A stretch of 64,000 nt of DNA from JABMQB01 sp963677475 (lineage in GTDB: Bacteria; Bacteroidota; Bacteroidia; Bacteroidales; Prolixibacteraceae), in NCBI GenBank assembly GCA_963677475.2, contig CAXXQD010000015.1, forward strand, positions 310,001 through 374,000, read 5' to 3'. Below the pieces are notes generated by a model. The model was given only the letters and a program-made list of their open reading frames with translations. It was not told the DNA's origin and searched no databases. Shown piece by piece: positions 9,079-16,870 of the stretch; the first letter of the stretch is position 1, and every line of letters begins with the position of its first letter. The position numbers were made by a program, and so were the translations under genes.

Positions 9079-9651
9079 TTAGGAATTATGTTTTAAATAG
9101 TCTGTAAGTTTCTGTTTTAGGTTTTTCTTGGCCCGGTACATGAGCGACTCGACCGAGGTAGGGGATAGATTGAGCTGATCGCAGATTTCTTTTTGTGAGA
9201 ATCCTTCGAATTTGTGCATCAGAAGTACCTGTTTCTGGTTCTTGGGAAGTTGGTCAATAAATTTATAGAGCTGGCTAACTGCTTCCTTCTGTTCCAGCTT
9301 TTTATCGGGGGTATTGTATTCGGTATATTTTTTTTGCATTTGGGTGTTTTGGGGGAATTCGTTTTCTGGTTGATTTTCAGCTTTTGCGGGATTTTTCTTT
9401 CTTAAAAAACTAATGGATTTATTATAGGCTATTTTGTATAGCCACATGGTTAAGTCTTCTTCATTGCGTACAAAGTTACAAGATTTATACACTTCCAGGA
9501 AAACATCCTGAAAAATATCTTCCGCATCAGGATGGTTTCCAACTAAACGATAGGCAGTATTATAGACCAGTTTTTTATATTTTTCGATAAGTGACCGAAA
9601 GGCGAGGTTGTTATCTTTTAATATTTGATCTATTAACTGCTTGTCGTTCAT
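9079..9651 (-). CDS. ECF-type RNA polymerase sigma factor
   Basis: A 190-residue sigma-70 family factor. Region 2 lies at about 20-90 (YRLVGNHPDAEDIFQDVFLE; MWLYKIAYNKSISFLRKK) and region 4 at about 130-182 (LPKNQKQVLLMHKFEGFSQ; then a helix-turn-helix with SPTSVESLMYRAKKNLK). The linker is long and polar. ATG at 9651 abuts the stop of the upstream lipoprotein gene directly (TAA then ATG), so the two are translated from one message. It probably autoregulates the whole leftward cluster down to the lipoprotein at the window edge, under control of the two membrane proteins encoded next to it. Confidence 0.9.
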   Translation of the reverse strand: MNDKQLIDQILKDNNLAFRSLIEKYKKLVYNTAYRLVGNHPDAEDIFQDVFLEVYKSCNFVRNEEDLTMWLYKIAYNKSISFLRKKNPAKAENQPENEFPQNTQMQKKYTEYNTPDKKLEQKEAVSQLYKFIDQLPKNQKQVLLMHKFEGFSQKEICDQLNLSPTSVESLMYRAKKNLKQKLTDYLKHNS

Positions 9652-10101
9652 TTATACTTTTGCCTTTGCACTTTCTTTTCGAATTAGGTTTCTGTTTTTC
9701 AGATATGCCAAAGCTTCTTCTTTTGTTTTAAACAGGTCACCGTCAGCTTCGAGCCATGTTTCGCCTTTTGAGAGGCCCATTTTTGAACATCCCTGAACCT
9801 CCATTAAACTAATATCTTCCAACGATTTCATTTTTATTTCGTTGTTGTTTATGGCTATTACCTTTGCTTTCACAGGTTTCCCAAACATGGGTGTTCCTTT
9901 TTCGTCAACCGAAACAACTATCCCGTAACAAACCACATCTTTTTCGATCCAATCGCCAACTTTTGTAGTTAGTTTGTCGTTCAGTTCAACTTTTTCTTCT
10001 TCGTAGGTATAACTTGCAACTTCACTGCTTTTTTTATTTGAATTGCATGCTGTGGCCAGTAGGAGTGCAAGAACTGCTATCAATGATAAATGCTTTTTCA
10101 T
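9652..10101 (-). CDS. Small lipoprotein with two conserved-looking cysteines, unknown
   Basis: A 149-residue lipoprotein: the signal sequence ends LLLATAC (Cys about 19), then a Ser/Lys spacer. The mature part looks like a small beta-rich domain (CYGIVVSVDEKGTPMFGKP) followed by a segment with GCSKMGLSKGETWLEADGD and a helical tail. Two Cys outside the lipobox (about residues 58 and 104) might bind a metal or form a disulfide. Family not recognised. As first gene of the leftward cluster, directly ahead of the sigma factor, it may be an envelope component or accessory sensor of the same system. Confidence 0.7.
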   Translation of the reverse strand: MKKHLSLIAVLALLLATACNSNKKSSEVASYTYEEEKVELNDKLTTKVGDWIEKDVVCYGIVVSVDEKGTPMFGKPVKAKVIAINNNEIKMKSLEDISLMEVQGCSKMGLSKGETWLEADGDLFKTKEEALAYLKNRNLIRKESAKAKV

Positions 10102-10226
10102 TTCGATTTTTTTTGTTTTGATAAATTACGAATACCTTATTGCCAAAGTTACTAAGCCCCTTCATTGAAGGACTGTTAGCTCTGTTAGGTATGCAAAAAT
10201 GGGGTGGTAATTAAAATTGACAGTTT

Positions 10227-10256
10227 CAAAAGTACAAAATAAAAGAAATATTGCAA
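10227..10256 (-). promoter_or_regulatory. Putative promoter of the leftward sigma/ferredoxin/receptor cluster
   Basis: On the minus strand a -7 box TACTTTTG (10234-10227) matches the Bacteroidota consensus TAnnTTTG, with TTGC 18 bases upstream (10256-10253) as a -33 element. The start would give a leader of about 120 bases containing a short perfect hairpin (CCTTCA/TGAAGG, 10159-10171). Confidence 0.5.
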
Positions 10257-10320
10257 CTACTTGAAAAAAAATTGAACGTTTTTATTGCAAAAATCGAAGT
10301 GAGCTATAATTAAGGGTATA

Positions 10321-10351
10321 AAAAAAGCCGTGGCAAAATACCACAGCTTTT
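10321..10351 (-). terminator. Rho-independent terminator after tpiA
   Basis: A stem of about 10 bp, allowing one wobble (AAAGC[T/C]GTGG paired with CCAC[G/A]GCTTT), with a loop of about 7 bases is followed on the minus strand by a run of seven T. It lies 24 bases past the tpiA stop. Confidence 0.85.
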
Positions 10352-10375
10352 AATAATACCTTGCTTTATATATGC

Positions 10376-11131
10376 TTAATATGCATTTATTATTTGAATA
10401 AAATCTTCAGCTTTTAAGGAAGCTCCACCAATAAGTCCGCCGTCAACGTCAGGATTGGCAAAAAGCTCGTTTGCATTTTTTGGATTACAGCTTCCTCCAT
10501 AAAGGATGGAAGTTCCATCAGCTATTTCCTGTCCAAATTTTTCAGCAATTGCGCCCCTTAAGAAAGCGTGCATTTCCTGTGCTTGTTCTGATGATGCTGT
10601 TACCCCGGTTCCAATCGCCCAGATTGGTTCGTAAGCAATCACCAATTTTGAGAAATCTTCTGCAGAAAGCGTGAAAATTGTTTCTTCAAATTGTTTCTTT
10701 ACAAATTCGTTTTGAGTTCCGGCTTCACGAATTTCCAACGCTTCACCACAACAATAAATCGGTGTTAAACCAGCTTCCAAAGCCAATGCCAGTTTTTTAT
10801 TTAAGGTTTCGCTTGTTTCGCCATAATATTCCCTTCTTTCGGAATGGCCTAAAATAACATATCCGGCTCCTGTTGATTTAATCATGTCAACAGAAACTTC
10901 GCCAGTATATGCACCTTTAGCCTCCGCAGCGCAGTTTTGTGATGCAACTCCAATTCTATTGCTTACAGCACCCACAACATTTGTAAGGTGTGTAAACGGA
11001 ACGCCCAATACGACTACAACATCGTCTGCACCTTTTGTGGTAACCAATGCATTTACGGCTTCAGCTAAAGCAACTCCTTCCGGTACGGTTGTGTTTAATT
11101 TCCAGTTTCCTGCAACTATCTTTTTTCTCAT
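10376..11131 (-). CDS. tpiA: Triosephosphate isomerase
   Basis: A 251-residue cytosolic glycolytic enzyme interconverting dihydroxyacetone phosphate and glyceraldehyde 3-phosphate. All catalytic residues are in place: Lys11 in GNWKLN, His96 in LGHSERR and Glu168 in AYEPIWAIGTG, and the phosphate loop LYGGSCNPKNA is intact. Length is normal for the family. It is followed by a strong terminator and is probably expressed alone, although the leftward genes upstream (BT_3928, DUF1599) keep it company in many Bacteroidota genomes. Confidence 0.98.
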   Translation of the reverse strand: MRKKIVAGNWKLNTTVPEGVALAEAVNALVTTKGADDVVVVLGVPFTHLTNVVGAVSNRIGVASQNCAAEAKGAYTGEVSVDMIKSTGAGYVILGHSERREYYGETSETLNKKLALALEAGLTPIYCCGEALEIREAGTQNEFVKKQFEETIFTLSAEDFSKLVIAYEPIWAIGTGVTASSEQAQEMHAFLRGAIAEKFGQEIADGTSILYGGSCNPKNANELFANPDVDGGLIGGASLKAEDFIQIINAY

Positions 11132-11177
11132 TATGAAGTATTTTAATTAATGGTAGATTTTTGATTTTCAACGCCTA

Positions 11178-11185
11178 CAAAAATA
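11178..11185 (-). promoter_or_regulatory. Possible -7 box for tpiA
   Basis: The minus strand reads TATTTTTG at 11185-11178, a match to TAnnTTTG, about 47 bases upstream of the tpiA start. No clear -33 TTTG is seen at the usual distance. Confidence 0.35.
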
Positions 11186-11372
11186 GTATTTGCCAAAGGA
11201 TATAAAAGTTGGTGAAAGCCAAAGACCGGAAATTTAACTATTTGTTCAGAATATTGGTCGAACTCACCAAAGACTTTATGCTAAGGATTCAATGTTTAGG
11301 TAAAAAATCCTGAAAATAATCTATGATCATTTTTGCAGGTATCTCCTTTCTCTCAAAATAACAGCTTGTTGC

Positions 11373-11396
11373 TTGCTACTTGCTACTTGCTACTTG
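11373..11396. repeat. Short tandem repeat, 7-bp unit TTGCTAC, about 3.4 copies
   Basis: Three exact copies of TTGCTAC in a row followed by TTG, just outside the BT_3928 stop codon (11400). A variable-number repeat in a spacer; no function is evident. Confidence 0.8.
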
Positions 11397-11399
11397 AGA

Positions 11400-12524
11400 C
11401 TAGTTATATTCAGCGCTAAACTCCTCAGGGCTTGGGATATCGTTGAAATGATATTTAGCAACAATTATCCCATTTTTTAGTACCACAAGTCCCGGGTTCG
11501 AGCGGATCATTGTTTTTAATGTAATTTCATCGCAGTTAAAAAATTCGAACGAAGCACCGTTTTCTCCTGTAAATACTTCAGTTTCTTCTAAAAGTGTTGA
11601 AGTCAACCCAATGAACGAATATCCGTTTTCGTTTGCCCATGTGGCAAGCGTATTAACTCCGCCCATCGATTTGGTTTCTGCAGCGAACAGGTCATAAGAC
11701 ACAAAAATAAATACATAATTTTCGTCGCGAATGAAATAATCAATGATATCATCGCCTTCGCGTGTCATAAATGTCAGGTCATGAATTGGTGGTTTATAAC
11801 CTTCTTTCACCAACTTTGATTCCAGGTTGTAATACTCCCAATTAACAGTGTCTTTCCATGGGTAGTTTTCTTCCGTGAATTCTTTAATTTTTCCGGTATT
11901 CTTGTTTTTATATTGAAAAATATTTTCATACACATCCTGTTCAGCATCATCGGGGTAGGACATAGCTTCCGGTATATTTACACCAACTTTATATGGGCGA
12001 AAATCAAAAATCGGCAGGTGTTGATATGAATAATATGCGGAGCCCACATACGCAATTAATACTACTGCACCCAATGCGTAATTTACTTTTACGGGAATTA
12101 TTTCCCAGCCTTTTTTCCGATAGCCAAAAATAATGATGGCTAAAATGATGAGTACAATATTTTTGTAGAATGTTTCCCAATTGGATATGACAAGTGCATC
12201 GCCAAAGCAACCGCAATCGGTTACCGGGTTTTTCAGTGCAATCCATAAAGTTAGCCCAGTAAAAAAGGACATAAACAAAAGCCCAAACCAGGCGAACAGC
12301 TTCACACGGATTTGGAATAAAATGCATACTCCAATTATAAATTCGGCGAATGCAAGCAGAATGCCCAATGCGAATGCCGACCAGCTTAACCATTCTAATC
12401 CCATTGCCTGGAAATAATCTTTAAACTTAAATGCAGAACCCCAAGGGTCAATTCCTTTTACAAAACCGGAGAATATTAAGGTGATTCCAAGAAGGATTCG
12501 GGAAAGATGGTATATGAACTTCAT
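11400..12524 (-). CDS. BT_3928 family membrane protein (DoxX/MauE-like plus thioredoxin-like part)
   Basis: A 374-residue protein. Residues 1-170 hold four to five membrane helices with the DoxX/MauE-type start LLGITLIFSGFVKGIDPWG. The C-terminal 200 residues form a soluble domain resembling the thioredoxin fold (FIFVSYDLFAAETKSMGGV; PGLVVLKNGIIVAKYH) but without a CxxC pair, so it is not a classical oxidoreductase. The domain is predicted outside the cytoplasm. The family is confined to Bacteroidota and sits next to tpiA, DUF1599 and folP in many of them, as it does here. Biochemical role unknown. Confidence 0.85.
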   Translation of the reverse strand: MKFIYHLSRILLGITLIFSGFVKGIDPWGSAFKFKDYFQAMGLEWLSWSAFALGILLAFAEFIIGVCILFQIRVKLFAWFGLLFMSFFTGLTLWIALKNPVTDCGCFGDALVISNWETFYKNIVLIILAIIIFGYRKKGWEIIPVKVNYALGAVVLIAYVGSAYYSYQHLPIFDFRPYKVGVNIPEAMSYPDDAEQDVYENIFQYKNKNTGKIKEFTEENYPWKDTVNWEYYNLESKLVKEGYKPPIHDLTFMTREGDDIIDYFIRDENYVFIFVSYDLFAAETKSMGGVNTLATWANENGYSFIGLTSTLLEETEVFTGENGASFEFFNCDEITLKTMIRSNPGLVVLKNGIIVAKYHFNDIPSPEEFSAEYN

Positions 12525-12656
12525 AATTTGAATTTAACTGAATTTTCTAGTATAATTTAAACACTAAAATACCATTGTTTTAAATTGAAAACTGTTAAAC
12601 AATTGTGATTAATTATTAATGAACTGTTAATGGCTTCAAGTTTGGTGGTTTTACAA

Positions 12657-13196
12657 TCAATCTTCGAATTCAATTTTAATCATTGCAAAAACCGAATAAT
12701 TGATCATGTCAAGGTAGTTGGCATCAATACCTTCCGAAATAATGGTTTGCCCTTTATTGTCCTCAATTTGTTTCGTCCGTTTAATCTTCATTAAAATCAA
12801 ATCGGTGTATGAGCTCACACGCATATTCCTCCAGGCTTCACCATAATCATGGTTTTTGTTTAACATAAGATTCTTTGCTTCTTCGAAGTATTTATTGTAC
12901 AAGCGAGTAGCTTCATCGCTTGAGATTTCGGTATCAGAAGTTCCAAGTTCCAGTTGTATTAAGCCAATAATAGCATAGTTGATTATTCCAATAAATTCGG
13001 AACGGATTCCTTCATCAACTTTCATTTCACCCTTTTCTTCGATACTTCTAATCCTTTGGGCTTTAATATATATCTGATCGGTTAATGAGCTTGCCCTGAG
13101 TATTCTCCAGGCCGTGCCGTAATCTTTCATTTTTTTTTGAAAAACACTTGTGCAGATGCTAATTACCTGATCATATTGTTGAATAGTTTTTTCCAT
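12657..13196 (-). CDS. DUF1599 (nucleotide modification-associated domain) protein
   Basis: A 179-residue soluble protein made of two tandem copies of one domain, about residues 8-84 and 100-177. Each copy carries the signature (K/H)DYGxAWR followed by an R(A/V)SSxTD segment and ends in INY(A/S)xxxxIxxE. This matches DUF1599, grouped by others with nucleotide modification-associated domains; its function in ordinary cells is not established. It is divergent from folP with a 105-base gap that must hold both promoters, and it belongs to a gene neighbourhood conserved in Bacteroidota. Confidence 0.85.
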   Translation of the reverse strand: MEKTIQQYDQVISICTSVFQKKMKDYGTAWRILRASSLTDQIYIKAQRIRSIEEKGEMKVDEGIRSEFIGIINYAIIGLIQLELGTSDTEISSDEATRLYNKYFEEAKNLMLNKNHDYGEAWRNMRVSSYTDLILMKIKRTKQIEDNKGQTIISEGIDANYLDMINYSVFAMIKIEFED

Positions 13197-13258
13197 AAAC
13201 TTATTTTATCATGCGCCATAAAAGTATTAAAAATTGAGGAATTTGGTCGGTTTTATTT

Positions 13259-13266
13259 TACTTTTG
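13259..13266 (+). promoter_or_regulatory. Putative -7 box for folP-cdaA
   Basis: TACTTTTG, a full match to TAnnTTTG, 35 bases before the folP ATG. A TTTG at 13242-13245 is too close for a standard -33 element. Confidence 0.45.
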
Positions 13267-13301
13267 TAGTCACCATAATTTTAAACTAAATTCAATTTGT
13301 T

Positions 13302-14180
13302 ATGTTGATTACCCAGTCTGAAGCCCGGTTCGTAAAAAGGGACAGCATTGTTCATCTTGATGATTATTGTATCGATTTAAAAAGTCCGATTGTCGCCGGT
13401 ATTATTAATGTTACCCCGGATTCTTTTTACGATGGAGGATGGATTAAAAACGAAAAATCACTTTTGAAGAGAGTGGAGACAATGATTTATGATGGTGCAA
13501 CTATTATTGATATTGGCGCCATTTCAACCAGACCGGGTTCAGAATCAATTTCAACAAAAGAAGAGCTAAACAGGTTACTGCCAGCAGTGAACGCTATTCG
13601 TAAGGCATTTCCTGAGCAAATATTATCTTTAGACACCTTCCGGTCGTGGGTAGCGGTGCGCGTAATCGATGAAGTTGGACCCGTAATTATCAATGATATT
13701 TCGGGAGGGACAATGGACTCAAAAATGTTTGATACTGTTGGGCGTTTAAAGGTGCCTTACATTTTATCACACATAAAAGGTACCCCGGTCAACATGCAGC
13801 AAAACCCGGAATATAAAGATATCATTCAGGAAATTTCTACTTTCTTTAGCCAGAATGTAAAGAAACTGACCAAAGCAGGGGTGACCGACATTATTTTAGA
13901 TCCTGGGTTTGGGTTTGGTAAAAACCTTGCACATAATTTTGAATTACTGAACAGGCTTGATTCGTTTAAAGTTTTTCAGTTACCTTTGATGGTTGGGGTT
14001 AGCAGAAAATCAATGATTCACAAGACTTTAAATATTAAGCCTGATGAAGCATTGAACGGAACATCGGTGGTAAATACCCTTGCTCTTTTAGGGGGTGCCG
14101 ATATTCTTCGTGTGCACGATGTTAAAGAAGCGATGGAAGCAATAAGTATTTTTGATGAACTAAAATTAACAGCAGAATAA
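13302..14180 (+). CDS. folP: Dihydropteroate synthase
   Basis: A 292-residue cytosolic enzyme that joins p-aminobenzoate to the pterin pyrophosphate in folate synthesis; target of sulfonamides. Signatures in order: GIINVTPDSFYDGG (33-46), STRPGS (75-80), SLDTFRS, NDISGG (131-136), DPGFGFGK (about 200), GVSRKSMI and the terminal RVHDV. Nothing is missing, and length is normal. The stop codon abuts the ATG of the diadenylate cyclase gene, so the two form an operon, a pairing common in Bacteroidota. Confidence 0.97.
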   Translation: MLITQSEARFVKRDSIVHLDDYCIDLKSPIVAGIINVTPDSFYDGGWIKNEKSLLKRVETMIYDGATIIDIGAISTRPGSESISTKEELNRLLPAVNAIRKAFPEQILSLDTFRSWVAVRVIDEVGPVIINDISGGTMDSKMFDTVGRLKVPYILSHIKGTPVNMQQNPEYKDIIQEISTFFSQNVKKLTKAGVTDIILDPGFGFGKNLAHNFELLNRLDSFKVFQLPLMVGVSRKSMIHKTLNIKPDEALNGTSVVNTLALLGGADILRVHDVKEAMEAISIFDELKLTAE

Positions 14181-14966
14181 ATGTTGGGATTTATTACGCT
14201 TAGGTTTCTTGATGTATTGGATATATTTCTGGTGGCATTTTTACTCTACCAGATTTATAGGCTGATAAAAGGTACCGTTGCATTTAATATTGTTATCGGT
14301 TTATTCTCACTATATCTGATGTGGATTGTAGTGAGGGCATTAAATATGGAACTTCTGGGCTCGATAATGGGGCAATTTATTGGTGTTGGTGTGCTGGCCC
14401 TAATAATTGTTTTTCATCCCGAAATCAGGAGGTTTCTGGTTTACATCGGTACCAATTATAACCTAAATAAAGTTTTATCGCTCGATAAGTTAATTAATGC
14501 CGGCAAATTTCCGTCAATTTCGGAAAAGCTGGTAAGTGAGATTATCGATACTTGTGAAACAATGTCAAAATCGCAAACCGGGGCTTTAATTGTTATTTTG
14601 CGTAAAACGGAATTGTTGGAAATAATTAATAGCGGGGAAAAAATAGATGGTAAAATTTCTTCTGCTTTGCTAGCAAGCATATTTTTTAAAAATTCGCCTT
14701 TACACGATGGGGCAGTCATCATAAAAGGAAATGAAATTGTTTCGGCAAGGTGTATCCTGCCTTTAACACAAAACGAGTTAAAAAATAAAAACCTTGGTTT
14801 GCGACACCGGGCAGCCATGGGAGTAACGGAAAATACGGATGCACTGGCAATTATTGTTTCTGAAGAAACAGGAAATATTTCCTTTTCGTTGGCGGGAAAA
14901 CTGGAAGAAGACATCACTCCCAAGCAACTGGCAAACAGGTTAGATAAACATTTAATAAATGCCTGA
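14181..14966 (+). CDS. cdaA: Diadenylate cyclase (c-di-AMP synthase), CdaA type
   Basis: A 261-residue membrane enzyme that makes cyclic di-AMP from two ATP. Three N-terminal helices (about 8-30, 33-55, 60-80) anchor the DAC domain (about 95-255), which has the catalytic DGA motif at 176-178 (PLHDGAVII) and the ATP-binding RHR motif at 208-210 (GLRHRAAMG). This is the CdaA architecture. It is translationally coupled to folP. c-di-AMP in other bacteria controls potassium and osmolyte balance and envelope integrity; no other c-di-AMP gene is seen in this window. Confidence 0.95.
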   Translation: MLGFITLRFLDVLDIFLVAFLLYQIYRLIKGTVAFNIVIGLFSLYLMWIVVRALNMELLGSIMGQFIGVGVLALIIVFHPEIRRFLVYIGTNYNLNKVLSLDKLINAGKFPSISEKLVSEIIDTCETMSKSQTGALIVILRKTELLEIINSGEKIDGKISSALLASIFFKNSPLHDGAVIIKGNEIVSARCILPLTQNELKNKNLGLRHRAAMGVTENTDALAIIVSEETGNISFSLAGKLEEDITPKQLANRLDKHLINA

Positions 14967-15010
14967 TTAGCTTTAAGCCCTTTCAAGACTTAAAATATAA
15001 TCTCTTAAAT

Positions 15011-15964
15011 ATGAATTCAATTTGTAAATTATTTAATATAAAATACCCAATTGTTCAAGGGGGAATGGTTTGGTGTTCGGGATGGAAACTTGCTTCAGCG
15101 GTGAGCAACGCTGGTGGCTTAGGACTTTTAGGTGCAGGATCAATGCATCCGGAAACTTTGCAGGAACATATACAAAAAATGAAAGGCGCAACAAACCTGT
15201 CCTTTGGGGTAAATGTTCCGCTAATGTACCCCGAAGTGGAAAAGATAATGCAAATAATCATTGATGAGGAGGTACCAATTGTTTTTACATCGGCGGGCAG
15301 TCCGAAGAAATGGACAGAAACCCTGCAGGGGTATGGCATTAAAGTGGCGCATGTTGTTGCGAGTTCTTTTTTTGCCAAGAAATGTGAAGATGCAGGGGTG
15401 GATGCTGTGGTAGCCGAAGGATTTGAAGCAGGCGGGCATAATGGGAGAGAGGAAACCACTACCTTGACGCTTATTCCGGATGTTCGGCAAACGATAAAGG
15501 TACCTTTAATAGCCGCAGGTGGTATTGGTTCGGGTAAAGCAATGTTGGCAGCAATAGCCCTTGGTGCCGATGGTGTGCAAGTTGGATCACGTTTTGCAAT
15601 TTCCGAAGAATCATCGGCACATATTGATTTTAAAAACCTTGTGGTAGGATTGCAAGAAGGGAGTACCAAACTTTCCTTAAAATCGTTGGCACCGGTTCGT
15701 CTGATAAAAAATGAATTCTTTTCGAAAGTAGAAGAGATGGAGAGCATGGGGGCAAAACGGCATGAGCTCTTGGAATTGCTGGGCAAAGGTAGGGCTAAAA
15801 AAGGAATGTTTGAAGGTGACCTGGAAAATGGAGAACTGGAAATAGGACAAGTTGCATCTCAAATTAATGAAATCCTTCCCGTTAGCGAAATTGTAAAAAG
15901 GATGATTGACGAATACAATGATGCTAAAGAAGAAATAGAATCGGGGAAAAAATACCAGTTTTAA
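15011..15964 (+). CDS. Nitronate monooxygenase / FabK-like flavoprotein
   Basis: A 317-residue FMN-dependent TIM-barrel protein. The N terminus YPIVQGGMVWCSG and the segment AGGLGLLGAGSM match the nitronate monooxygenase/2-nitropropane dioxygenase family. EGFEAGGHNG carries the His usually taken as the catalytic base, and IAAGGIGSG plus GADGVQVGSRF form the phosphate-binding loops for FMN. Enoyl-ACP reductase FabK belongs to the same superfamily, and sequence alone does not settle the substrate. It starts 44 bases after cdaA, same strand, so it may be the last gene of the folP-cdaA unit. Confidence 0.85.
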   Translation: MNSICKLFNIKYPIVQGGMVWCSGWKLASAVSNAGGLGLLGAGSMHPETLQEHIQKMKGATNLSFGVNVPLMYPEVEKIMQIIIDEEVPIVFTSAGSPKKWTETLQGYGIKVAHVVASSFFAKKCEDAGVDAVVAEGFEAGGHNGREETTTLTLIPDVRQTIKVPLIAAGGIGSGKAMLAAIALGADGVQVGSRFAISEESSAHIDFKNLVVGLQEGSTKLSLKSLAPVRLIKNEFFSKVEEMESMGAKRHELLELLGKGRAKKGMFEGDLENGELEIGQVASQINEILPVSEIVKRMIDEYNDAKEEIESGKKYQF

Positions 15965-16027
15965 TCCTATAATTACTCATAGCTTGCCAAGGAGATGATA
16001 GTCAACTTTAACAATTTTCTTTATTCT

Positions 16028-16852
16028 CTATTCTTCAGAAAATATACCCGCTTTTTCGCTCCGTTCAACCAGGTTGAAGTATTGGAAAGCGATAAAAATA
16101 TAAGGTACAATATATAAGAATGATGATATAACTGTCGTAGTTCCAAGCATAATCCAATACCAATTCGGATATTCAATAGCTTGCCCTTGTAATGAGCCTG
16201 CCAGTGATGTAGAAAATCCGGAAACCATAGCGGGAATTGAAAGTGCAAACCCGGTTGCCAGTATAAATAGTAACCCGACGAGGTTAACAACAAACGTATT
16301 CAGCCATTGAAAATTCACTAATTTCCAGGATCGGGAAAGTGCTTGCCCAATACCTTTTTTCTCAACCACGATTGCAATTGCCGCCACCGAGAATGTATTG
16401 GCAAAATAAATACCAGGAAGAAAGCACAACATCAGCCCTAAAAATGAGATGGTGATTGCGATAACTACCACACCCAAAAGCATCAATGAATTTGAGAATA
16501 TGCGGTCGGTTACATCTTGTAAAGTAAAATTACCTTTACCTTTTTCAGCGTATAAAGCGATGTAGGAATACACAACCCCCATAAACAATGTTTGCACAAA
16601 TATGCTAAAGCTGCTAACAATGAAGATATTCTTATACAAAGGTTTCAGGCTTTCTATTAGGTACTCGGGATCGTTCGGGATATCCAGCCCAACCATTTTT
16701 TGCTGCAAAGTTATTTGTACGTATGTAAAAATTAAGAAGAATGGCAGAACATATCTGAGTGATAACTTCCAAATTGGATTGATTTCTTCTTTGATAAATA
16801 GAAATGAATCGGACAAAATTTCGCCCACTTCCCTTACTTTCCGAATTTGCAT
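16028..16852 (-). CDS. Multi-pass membrane protein, unknown
   Basis: A 274-residue integral membrane protein with about six helices (roughly 32-50, 75-100, 116-155 as a pair, 175-207, 226-252). The N-terminal 25 residues are amphipathic and cytoplasmic (VREVGEILSDSFLFIKEE). It resembles the uncharacterised helical proteins related to glycerophosphodiester phosphodiesterase membrane domains, but I cannot assign a family with confidence. It lies 18 bases downstream of the glycosyltransferase gene and is probably cotranscribed with it and with the DUF4199 gene, suggesting a role in membrane or envelope glycolipid metabolism. Confidence 0.7.
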   Translation of the reverse strand: MQIRKVREVGEILSDSFLFIKEEINPIWKLSLRYVLPFFLIFTYVQITLQQKMVGLDIPNDPEYLIESLKPLYKNIFIVSSFSIFVQTLFMGVVYSYIALYAEKGKGNFTLQDVTDRIFSNSLMLLGVVVIAITISFLGLMLCFLPGIYFANTFSVAAIAIVVEKKGIGQALSRSWKLVNFQWLNTFVVNLVGLLFILATGFALSIPAMVSGFSTSLAGSLQGQAIEYPNWYWIMLGTTTVISSFLYIVPYIFIAFQYFNLVERSEKAGIFSEE

Positions 16853-16870
16853 TTCTTTCCTCCCTCGATT

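Noticed and set aside
11373..11396. Tandem repeat considered as a CRISPR remnant
   Set aside because: The unit is 7 bases with no spacers; simple slippage repeat.
13242..13266. TTTG at 13242 as the -33 box of the folP promoter
   Set aside because: The spacing of 13 bases to the -7 box is too short compared with 18-19 at the SRP and ilv promoters.
14456..14986. 176-residue open frame antisense to cdaA
   Set aside because: cdaA has all catalytic motifs; the antisense product has Ser/Ile-rich shadow composition.
15055..15786. 243-residue open frame on the minus strand
   Set aside because: Exactly antisense to the flavoprotein gene. Low-complexity Ser/Pro/Ala translation without any domain; shadow frame.
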